Shown here: piece by piece, positions 13,226 to 23,114 of the stretch
Numbering within the stretch: position 1 is the stretch's first letter
Layout: every line of letters starts with the position of its first letter
Source: Dillenia suffruticosa
Taxonomy: Eukaryota > Streptophyta > Magnoliopsida > Dilleniales > Dilleniaceae
NCBI GenBank assembly: GCA_033439265.1
Contig: JAVTVX010000010.1
Location: 22,185,056-22,249,055, forward strand
Length of the DNA: 64,000 bases
Direction: 5' to 3'
Translations under genes and position numbers: made by a program
The notes under the pieces: generated by a model
Seen by the model: the letters and a program-made list of their open reading frames with translations, nothing else
Told to the model about the DNA's origin: nothing
Databases searched by the model: none

Positions 13226-13261
13226 TAGAATTTTTGCGTAAACAGTTACGCAAAAATTCTA
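13226..13261. repeat. Perfect 16-bp inverted repeat, 4-nt loop
   Basis: TAGAATTTTTGCGTAA (13226-13241) is followed by ACAG and then its exact reverse complement (13246-13261). It lies 220 bp upstream of the PTC52 start codon and just before the T-rich array. It could be a transcribed hairpin, a palindromic protein site or the scar of a small transposon. Confidence 0.9.
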
Positions 13262-13309
13262 ACGTCCCGTCCACTGTTGTTTCTGTCACAGCTTCCTTTT
13301 CTTCGTTCG

Positions 13310-14995
13310 TGTCCTTTTTTCTTTTTTTTTTTTTTTTTTATGTTCCTACTTAATCGTTTCATATTTTCGAAACCTTACATTTTTTTTTTATTCAACTCAG
13401 TGCACTTTTTGATTTTGAGCCTTTTCTTTCACTTGAATCCTTTCGTTTTTTTCGAACCACACTTTTTTTTTTTTTAATTTCATTTAAGTCTTTGCTTATT
13501 TTTTACCCTTTTTTTTTTGTATGGATCCTTCATCTTTATCGAACCATAATTTTTTTTTGTTCAGATTTTTTTCACTTGTTGATTTATTTTTTTCATTTAA
13601 ATCTTTCTGTCTTTTTGAAATATAAATTTTTTTCATTTTATTTTTTAACCCCAAAAATAATCATCTTTTATTTTTTAAACTCTGACACTTATTGTTCACA
13701 CAAAAATTCTGACTTCACAAGTATATATATATATATTTTAAACAGTCTTCTTTGTTTTTTTTTTCATTCACGTCTTCTTATTTTTTTTTTATACTTTTCT
13801 TTTTTGCTTCGTTCAACTCTTTATGCTCTTTTACCCTTTTGTTCCGTTTAGATTCTTCGTCTTTACAAGATCATATATTTTTTTTCGTTTATATTCTTTT
13901 ACTTTTTGACCCATTTTTCTCTTAAGTTTTTTATCTTTTTAGAATATAAGTTTTTCTCATTTAATTTTTAACCTCAAAGACAGTCATCCTTTTATTTTAA
14001 AACCATAGTTTGGCTCTTACGGTAGCTTTCTTTTTAGACATCCCTACTTGGTCTCCCATACTTTTGGGACCCCATGTTTTTTCATTTGAATTTTTACATT
14101 TTTTCATTTTGACTCACCTTTTTTTTTTTGTTTGGATGTTTTATTTTTTTGGAATCACACTTTATTTTTTTTTTTCAAATCTTTACACTTTTTTTTTTTT
14201 TACCTTTTTTCGTTTGGATTTTTTATTTCTATGACTACACTTTTTTTCATTCAAATCTTTTCACTTTTTTGACCTAATTTTTTTTGCTTTATTTATTCGT
14301 TTTTTTGGAACATATATTTTTTCTTTTTTGTTTTTTGACCCCAAGGATAATCTTTCTTTTATTTTTACATAGTTTTTTTTTTTTTTCATCCAGTTATTGC
14401 TCTTCTTATTTTTTAACCTAGTTTTTTTCTCCCTTAAATTCTTCATTCTTTTAGGATATAAATTTTCTCCCTTTTTTTATTCAAATTCTTATATTTTTTT
14501 CATTTTGGCTTTTTTTTCAGCCTGAGTTCTTCATCTTTTTGGATCCACCTTTTGTCTTCTTTGTTTTGTTCAAGTTCTTGTGCTTTGTTTTCTTCGCTTT
14601 CGTCGTTCGTCTTTATAGGATCATATTTATTTTTTTTCATTCAAATCCTTTTTTGACCATTTTTTCGTTTAAATCTTTCGTTGTTTTAGGATATAAATTT
14701 TTCCCCTTTTAGTTTTTTGACCTCAAAGATGGTTTTCCTCTATTTTTAGACCGCAGTTTTTTCAAATTCTTACTTTTTTTATTTTTTAACATAATTTTTT
14801 CCTCTTAAATTCTTTCTTTTTTGGGAACATAAATTTTTTCCCCTTTTTTTGCTTCGTGAATGGTTGTCTTTTTATTTTTAAATCATGATATTTTATTTTT
14901 TTCATTCAAATTCTTACTCTTTTTTTTTTACCTATTTTTTTTCTTAGATCATTCGTCTTTTTTACACAGGTTTTTTTTTTTTTTCCTTTTTTTTT
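13310..14995. repeat. T-rich higher-order tandem array
   Basis: About 1.7 kb is dominated by T on the + strand. It is not simple sequence. A longer phrase recurs: a 'tataa-tttt' segment, then AACC(C/T)CAAA or GACC(C/T)CAAG, then an ATC/GTC-TTTT segment. The CCAAA/CTCAAAG anchors fall at about 13647, 13970, 14337 and 14719, with a partial copy near 14850, so the period is about 320-380 bp. Many overlapping Phe/Leu-rich frames here are artefacts. Confidence 0.75.
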
Positions 14996-15454
14996 GACCC
15001 ACTTGTCCAAGCAAAGGATGATGTTGATCATACTTTTATTTGATCAAGTGGTACAAAGAAATTCTCGTCTTTAGGCAAGGTTTGAAAAACTATTTCCCTT
15101 CTACCCCCAGTTGTAATAGGCACCCTCTCAATCAACTTATATATATAAGATGCAAATGTAGAATGAATGTGAATAACTTGGTAGATATCACAAAACTTTA
15201 TTAACGGCTGCAAAATAAACTGCACCGCAAAGGTTGTTTTGTACATAATTATCATTCAACATCTTCATTTGTCAAATTTTGAGAGCCGGGTATCAATGAG
15301 GGGCAAACACCAATATCCAATTTCTGGCGGTTGAGCTGATTCAAGTTGACAGAAATGTTCCCAACTTTTTAGCTTACAGCAGACTACTTGATTTTAGCCA
15401 AAAGGCCGAGAAAGGTATTACACCAGACTACTTGTGAATTGCACTTTATGAAAA

Positions 15455-15776
15455 TCATTTCTTTGGGTAAGTTTGATGATCAGGTCCAATGTCACGAGAG
15501 CCAGTATTAATGTAAGGCCCCCTGAAAGTAGCCTGTGGCGGTAATGGCTTTGTCGGGTCGATGACGGGCTTTTTTGATGACCTGCCATTACAGAGATCAT
15601 GATATTAAATCAATGGAAATTCGATGATGCAACTCATTCAGAAAAGGAAAACTTAAAGATGGAAGACTTCTAGATGGAGAAGATTTTACTCACGCCATGT
15701 AAAAGGGAAACGCAAGGCCTGCACCAGCAAAAGCCAGTAAGCCCGAGGCAAGAACAATGTTGCGCATTCGAGACAT
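15455..15776 (-). CDS. Small one-pass membrane protein, function unknown
   Basis: Two coding exons (15776-15694 and 15581-15455) join in phase through a GT-AG intron (donor GTGAGT) into 69 residues. The N-terminus MSRMRNIVLASG leads into a hydrophobic segment at about 7-27. A hydrophilic Pro-rich tail follows (KKPVIDPTKPLPPQ, then a Gly/Asp/His-rich end, PKK stop). The clean splice sites, preserved frame and ordered composition suggest a real, conserved gene. I cannot assign a family with confidence. The Arg-rich start plus one membrane span would fit a small mitochondrial inner-membrane subunit or assembly factor; that is inference. A splice acceptor just before 15810 suggests a 5' UTR intron reaching a leader exon near 17.5 kb. 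Confidence 0.72.
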
Positions 15777-15810
15777 TAGGATAGCTCAAGAAGAATTAAG
15801 GCCTTCTCTT

Positions 15811-17517
15811 CTGAAAACAAAGAGCACAACAAAATCAAGGCTTAATTCATTTTAAATCAGGACATTCCAGAAACTATACACAGAATGCAAGCCAGTTGTG
15901 CACATCAATGGAAAGATGCATTAATCCCCCGAATATGACAAACACAGATAATTCCCAACAGACTAGAAGCATTGATTCTGAAGAAACCAAAACTGAATAA
16001 GGTAAAGCATAAAAGAGAAATATAGCCAGCATTCCTCAAACAAGACAATCCCCATGTTATTGGTGATGGCTGCGATTTGGAAAAATCTTTCTTTACCTTT
16101 TGAGTATTCAGAACAAGACAATCCCCATGGTCCTTATGAGTAATCATTGTTCAATACCTTCACGGATTTTATCAGGATAGTTCCAATCTTGAAGCTTTCC
16201 ACAACCTCCAAAGTAAACAAACTTTTCTTTATAGTTCTTTAACGAACTTCAGAGTTATTCACCTTAAGTACTTAAGCTATGTTCTTTGCAGATGAATTCT
16301 GCAAATCCATTCCCACATCCTTGTTCAACTGCATAACCTCAGGTCTATGTCTCCTACGCAATAATTCAGAAAACATGGCCAACATAAACAAAGTATGACC
16401 AGTGTTAAGCATTTCGTCCCCCATGAGTTACAACATGGATCATATTAGTACAAGAACAAACATAGACAATATACGAACACAATAAACATGAGGGGAACTA
16501 TTACATGAATTCAAAGTTCAAATATCTCACACCAGAAATTGAAATTCTAGGTGTTTATTTATTTATTTATTTATTTTTTGATAACCCGAAATTCAAATAA
16601 TCATGGCCCATGTTAGCCAATGATTTAAACCGTTAAACAAGAAGGTTGCCATCCATCCAACTAAATAAACACCAGGCTAGTCCTTATAATTGGGCACTGT
16701 AATCAAATCTAAAAGTTTATATATTGGATGCAACACCTTTTCTCCTTTGATATTTCCAACCGACCAAGTTCTCCACCTTATTTTTCGTACAAAATCTGCC
16801 CAACAGGCTCATTAAACTTCCAATTTAACTTCATGATAAGCTCTTCTTCCCTCCTGCTCCTTTCATATGTTTCTTGTCATATATCCTTCATCTTCCGATC
16901 CACCAATTCATATGGGCAAGCCATTAAATTCGACATGAAGAACTTTCCAGAATCCTCTTGGTTTTCCTATGTCTCCACAACTCTTCAGAACAAGTTATCT
17001 CGCACTCTTTTACTAAAGCATCTCAGATAATATTGACAACTGTCACCCAAATAGATATTGTGAATCAATATCATATACTTCTTTCAAACATGGTATATCA
17101 TTGATCATTGAGGTTGTGAAAATCCAGGTTCTACTAAAAGGGATTGGTGAATAAATTGTAAAATTAGGTTGAGGATCATTTGGCAGCAATTTCTTGTCGG
17201 AGCATTCCTAATCCATAACACTAAACCTTGAAAAATTGCCCAATTTCAGACTGTAGTCAAAGTATATAATCTACTATAGCGTGCTTGAATGCCCTACCTG
17301 TGAAAATCAGGTCACACGAGCACATCTGTGGAAAATAAAAGTTTCAAGGGGTGCTCCAAAATGCTCGAGCTACTCTAAACCATAGCATCGAATCCTTATT
17401 CACCTCAAGCACGACATGGTAAAAAAATTTCGGAGATTGGATCTCCTAGGGTTTCTACGGCACGAAACTTAATCGAGGGAAAATGAAAGTGAAATTATAA
17501 TCAGAAAATGAGCATAC
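15811..17517 (-). other. Possible 1.7-kb 5' UTR intron of the small gene
   Basis: On the minus strand a consensus acceptor (TTTTCAG) lies before 15810 and a donor (GTATGC) after 17518. Between them I see no coding similarity. This pairing is inferred from the splice motifs only. Confidence 0.35.
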
Positions 17518-17660
17518 CAGGAACCGATGATAAGTGAAGATCTGCTTCTGTGCAACACCTTCGCGGTCTCCAAATGACTGACTCACCGAGTGCAAAGTGG
17601 AAGCAAAAAACGAGAGAAAGAGACGGTGAGAGAGTGAGGTATCTGGGTTTCGTCTTCGCC
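17518..17660 (-). other. Possible non-coding first exon of the small gene
   Basis: Minus-strand sequence rich in CT tracts ends in a good donor at 17517. Upstream of it (about 17700-17750) are GGCCC/AAGCCC-type 'site II' motifs, which are common in promoters of nuclear genes for mitochondrial and ribosomal proteins. The exon is placed by motifs alone. Confidence 0.3.
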
Positions 17661-17949
17661 GGTGTGGATTATAGACGGTCTTTATCTCTTGAGAACGGGG
17701 CCAGGTAAATAATTTAATCGGGCCAAGCAGTCCAAGCCCAGTGAAAATCCATTGGAGTGTAATCTCCAAGTGGGCTGCGAATACCATTGCCTTTTTATTT
17801 TGTTCTCTGCGCCCACAGCACGGCCTCAAGTTTGTTGCAATTGCCCCTTCCTGCGGCGGGGCGGGGGGGTGGGTGGTCTCGATTTTTAACCCCATTATCA
17901 CTCTGATCATGGGTTTAATACATAATAAAAGAAAAGGTTGAGAAATTTA

Positions 17950-20240
17950 TATATCAGCTTATTGACACCTTGATGGAATTGTGGTGATGCGCTCCATAAT
18001 AATAAATTATTATTGAGATAGTCATATAAGTGATCGATAAACTAATTTCATAATCATAAAAACCTTGAATAATACTCAATTAGAAAAAAAAAATATCATG
18101 GAGGATATACATTGGTTCATCGACATCCCAGTGAGAGTGCAGTGATGCGTTCACTCCAAAACCAATACTTATAACACAAATTCACAATAAGAAGAGACTC
18201 ATGATTAAGAATAATATGTTGATCAGTACAAAAAAAGAAAAAAAAAAGAATAATATGTTGATTGTCTATGCTCCCTTCGTAAAGCACATTTTATGAATTG
18301 GAAATTAAATACTACAAAACTGGATGATATTATACGTAAAACTCAAACATTGATAATAAATATCATAAAAAGCAATTTTTATTTTTTTATCTCAATTCAA
18401 TAACCGAGCAAAATTTAGTCTTTATCTTAAATAATAATAAATATTAAAAATTCGGTATCATTTTTCAATGTGATAGCATATCATAAAATTTTGACCAGTG
18501 TTAACTAGTAAAAATTTCTTGAAAAACTAATAAGAAACTTTGAAAAAAAATTCAAAGTTCAGGGAAGTTTAAGAGTAAAGAGAGTTATATCCTAAAGAAA
18601 AAAAAAAATCACAAAACAGTAAGCATAGATTTTTGAAGAAACCCAAAAATCGTTTTATCATTAAATGGTTAGCGACAAATATCTCGAGGAAATGCTTCAT
18701 GGGGCCACTGCGGAAGTGTCAATGAACAAAGTATTATCAAAAATTGCTGGCAGAGGTTCATAACAAACACAGAAGAACCCCCAGTGCGAAGGGAAGAAAA
18801 GAAGAGTAAAAGCTAGTGCACACTTTATGGGGACTTGAGACATGCCGAGAGCAGACCAGACAGCCATCTTGCTTGCCCATTACTAGGTTCTGAGAAAGTT
18901 TTCATCAGCTTCATCCTGCACCTGTGGTTCTCCTTTCAACAAGAGGCAACAAAATAAAAGCAGCCCCACAGAGGATTAAAAGAGAATGATCCCTATTTCA
19001 TCATAACAATTACCAAAGAAAATCTCAAATCGTACCACACTTCTAAACTAAATCCAGTCATCTTAGACATCAAAAGATAAATCACACTCATAACAAAGTT
19101 GAAAAAACAATAGACAACAATCAGATTTCAATATCAAGATTGAAGCATGTATCTCAACAAGCTCAACCACATACACCATGCCCCCAAGAACCTTCTAAAC
19201 CAGCCCTAAAAAGCAACTTATAATTGTGAAATAACTAAACCACAAAGTTGTAAGTGGCACGGTGTTGATGATCATAATCATGAGTCGCCAATCAAGCAGA
19301 ACTATTGTAATCAACTGGTTTCACAGAGCAGTAAGCATGTTACATGTAAACAAGCAGTGCAATGCTATGTGATGATCATAATCATGAGTCGCAAATCAAG
19401 CAGAACTATTGTAATCAACTGGTTTCACAGAGCAGTAACCATGTTACATGTAAACAAGCAGTGCAATGCTATGTGATGATCATAATCATGAGTCGCCAAT
19501 CAATTTAGAAACAATCAACACAATGACTCAAGATTCCTGCCTATCCTAAAAATCTACAAGGTGAGTGGTACAAGGATCCACATCCACCACAATGTGTTGT
19601 CCTACCAAGGCAAGCAAATGTTGCCCACAAAACAAATATGACAACCAACAACTGGAACTCGAGACAGAGTAGAGTATGTTTGACTCAACCATACAGGCAA
19701 AGACACACTGCCACACATAAAATTCTCAAATTATATCTGGAGATTAAAGGAAATTATTGATGCAAGAATAGTCACAAAACAGCTTCTTAAGACCAAACAA
19801 AGATGCAAGGATACAACCATAACTTGGTTTGCCACAACCCAAGGACATGGTAGTCACAAAGAAGCACCAACAAACACCACATAATAACTACCAGAATCCT
19901 ATGATCTTCAATCAACTGCATCCATATTCCATCACCATTGAACAAACATACAAACAAGAAAGCAAAAGAAACAAAGGCATACCAATCAAGCCCAAAATTC
20001 TCATCCCAGGGTGAAATACGAAGTTGTGAAAAACAATCTTGTCATTTCATAAATTCCAAAACCAAGAAGTAGACAATCCAAGTCATCAGCATCACACAAA
20101 TTCTCAAGTACAAAAACACAGATAACATCAGATTCTCCGGAGCAGAGAATCAGAGTAAAATTCCAGTAATTCTACTAAAATTTTGTGGAGAATATCTAGG
20201 GTTTTCAGTATACTACATATAGCATATGATTAATATCCGA
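17950..20240. other. Downstream region of CKS1, no supported gene
   Basis: AT-rich sequence followed, from about 18.7 kb, by more balanced sequence that may be transcribed as the CKS1 3' region. It holds the 104-bp tandem repeat at 19266-19500. A 61-codon frame on the + strand near 19.8 kb resembles nothing. Confidence 0.45.
19266..19500. repeat. 104-bp tandem repeat, about 2.3 copies
   Basis: Units begin TGATGATCATAATCATGAGTC at 19266, 19370 and 19474, so the period is exactly 104 bp. The first two copies differ at only a few positions and the third is cut off after about 30 bp. Confidence 0.93.
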
Positions 20241-20247
20241 AGGGATT

Positions 20248-21090
20248 TCACTTAGCAAGTATATTCTGTTGAACAGCCTGATTCTCCTGCTGCTGCTGAT
20301 AGTTGAGAGGCCTCCTGAACAGCATGATATGAGGCTCTGGACGATGAATTGCATAGTGAACCCATCCACGACTCTGTTGCACTCCAATTGCACGCCATTC
20401 ATTCTATAAACACAAGAACAGTTTCAGTTATCATATGCATATTCAAAACCCTAAAAGATTGAAAATAAAAATTCATCATATCCAAATTCAACAGATAAAA
20501 TTGCTGGAGGGGAAAAAAAGACGAAACAGAACCCTAATTGGAGTCAATCTCACAACATCACCATCCATTTCAAGCTAGATTGTCAAAAACACAAATTCGG
20601 AACCCGATTAAATGATCTAACCTAAACACACAAGATAACCATATCCAAGTTCAACAGATAAAATTGCTCGACGAAGAGAGGAAACAAAACCCTAACAGGA
20701 TTCCACTTCACAATTGAATTAACCATTTTCAAGTCCCAATGTATCAAAACTTCAAAATTCAAAAACAGACTCGGAAACCCTAAAAGACTGAAAATAAGAA
20801 CCTAAAAATCCAGATAATTAACCAAAGCTATAGTCCACGTTCCCCGATTTGCAAGAAAACTGAAAGTACGAAACCCTAATTTAGATAAAAATAAACATAC
20901 TTCAGATAAGAGACGATTCTTGGGGAGAAGTTTCGCGACTTCTGGTGGAAGAACCACATGCCTGTCATTACGAACGATCAGAAGTTCGAGTGATCGAAAG
21001 TGAAGAATCAATCAAAGCGAGAGAAAGAGAGAGAGACCTGTACTCGTAGGTGTCATCGAAGTACTTCTCCGAGTACTGGATCTGAACCAT
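20248..21090 (-). CDS. CKS1: Cyclin-dependent kinase regulatory subunit CKS1
   Basis: Three exons (21090-21038, 20961-20901, 20403-20248) join in phase into 89 residues, the normal plant length. The protein starts [20 protein letters not shown] and carries the conserved [18 protein letters not shown] core. It also has the family's HxPEPHILLFRR-type segment, here [12 protein letters not shown], which forms the phosphate pocket and strand-exchange hinge, and a Gln-rich tail ending NILAK. CKS proteins bind CDKs and direct them to phosphorylated substrates at cell-cycle transitions. Exon 3 is read in a different frame from the open frame visible across 20205-20402. An E2F-type site lies about 370 bp upstream. 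Confidence 0.96.
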
Positions 21091-21460
21091 TTCTTCGTGT
21101 ATGAGTGCCGGTTGGCGAATCCTAGTTTGAATTCGCTGTAGATTTACAACGGGTGTGAGGAAATGAAAGGAGAGAGAGAGATGGAGAAAGCGAGAGATCT
21201 TACAGAGAAAACCTAACAGAGAGTTGAAATCACGCGTGCAGCGGGAGAGAAACCACTCGAGCAGAGACGATGACGGTGTTAAAGAAGTCGGAGACTTTTG
21301 AAGGAGGGGGGATGGGGTTGGAAGGGCAACATGGGAAAAAAATATTCGGGAGATCTTGATCTCTTAATTGTGGCGGACTTTAAAAATAAAATATCAAAAA
21401 AAAAAGAAAAAAGAAAATCATGTTAACCGTTTTTTTTTTTTGAATTTTGAATTTCGAAGT

Positions 21461-21468
21461 TTTCCCGC
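21461..21468. promoter_or_regulatory. E2F-type site upstream of CKS1
   Basis: TTTCCCGC matches the plant E2F/DP consensus TTTSSCGC. It sits about 370 bp upstream of the CKS1 start codon, beyond the likely leader. S-phase control of CKS1 through it is inference. Confidence 0.5.
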
Positions 21469-21499
21469 TCTCACAGTGTGCTTTTAACCGGTTTAGCCA

Positions 21500-23100
21500 A
21501 TCGGGTCACTCGATTTAAAAAAAAAAAAAAAAAAATTGCGAGCCCTTGAACTATTTATTTATTTTTTTCTTCCCCGAGGTTTTACCCTTTTTCTTTTTTC
21601 AAATAATTCTCTTGTCATTCATAAATTGTGGGGTGATCATGGTATTTTCATTCATCCATTGAAATCTTTGTAATAGTAATATTTTTTTAGATAGTTGAAT
21701 ATCGGTATTTAAAAATTCGATTAATTCAGTTCGAGTAGTTACGAAACCCAATTTAAAAACCGATTATGCACCTAATTTGAATAATTATGATATTTCGATT
21801 TTATAATGAAAATAAGCTTGATATTAAGGTGCTAAAAAGGCATATTGATCATTTTAATTTTAAAAAATGATAAATATTATTGATAGATCATTACTTTCTA
21901 AAAAAATATATATTTACAAATTTGACTCAAAGACGGGATCTTTTAATCTCATACCCATCAATGCACCAATAGGAGAATTATTTGTTTTTATTAGTATTTA
22001 ATCAATGTAGTCAAGGTTCACGGCTACCCAATTCCAAAGGGCAAACCTTGAATCCATCCCAACCCATCTTGTCCCATCCAAAGTAATGTAAAATTTTGTA
22101 AATCACGATTTTCAAAGGTTTTATCCTGTATAAGTTGATCAATTATACTTTATATTCTTTATTACTTTACCAGATTACATTTTAATTAAAATAATATGAA
22201 TTGACAAAAATATCCTTGTATTTAAAAATAGATAAAATTAATTTTTTTCCCTTTTTAATTATACCCAAACCATAAAAACTTGAAAAATCAATTGAATTAA
22301 TCCCAAATTAAAAAATTTTAATCAGAGAGAAAGAAGAAGAGGAAGGAAGATAAACAATAAAAGATAGAAGCTTAAAACAGTTCATCCACATCCCATAAAA
22401 AGTAAAAATCGCTAACTGAAAGAAAATTTAAAAAGCCATCGCAGTTGGAAAGGAAAAATGTTTTCCAATCCGTATCAGAATTCAATTTCCGCTTGACATC
22501 CGTCTAACAAAATTTTGCCACAAATAAAACATCCTTTTACAGGAGGTCCCATCACATAATTTCTCCAAGAGATCAGAATCTTTGCCGGTGTTCAAGTGCC
22601 AATGCCAATCACAAAGCTAGGCGATGAGTAGGATTGGCACTCGAAAATTTAGACTATTAATATAATAAAATTTGAAACAAAAATAGTGCCACACAAAAAA
22701 AAACTAGCCAAGCAATAGTTTCCAAATATAATATGAAAAACTTTAATCGCAAATATAATAAAATTTTCATCAAAGTTTGTAACAATTTTAGATGCAAATG
22801 GGAAATAAATAACTTACAAAAGAAAGCAAAAATATAATCTCAAAATTTCTCCTAGATTATTGTAACCGGTTTAAACTATCAAAAAATTAAGGAGGCATCT
22901 CCTCCAAATTCCTGTAGTTTGTATATTTCACCTTCTAGCAATGAAAACAACTTCACCCCCCCCCCCAAAAAAAAAACTGTGATTCCTTAGACTATACAGA
23001 AAACAAAGTTTCTATAATCTCTAAAATGGAAAGAGACCTAATAACTGCAAAGACGGGCAGCAGGCGACGGAGGACAAAATCTCAGCAGAGCCCGTGATGT
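21500..23100. other. AT-rich intergenic region
   Basis: No gene is supported. The region holds A and C homopolymers (for example the C run near 22957) and ordinary AT-rich sequence, and runs into the 3' end of the PHD/GNAT gene. Confidence 0.5.
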
Positions 23101-23114
23101 CATATGAGGATATG

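Noticed and set aside
13277..14446. Phe/Leu-rich and Lys-rich frames of 60-119 codons
   Set aside because: Products of the T-rich repeat array, not proteins.
18690..18960. Possible C/D snoRNA or exon on the minus strand (CTGATGAAAAC)
   Set aside because: No matching D box at a sensible distance and no coding similarity.
19266..19500. 104-bp repeat as a CRISPR array
   Set aside because: It is plant nuclear DNA, the unit is long and contiguous and there are no unique spacers.
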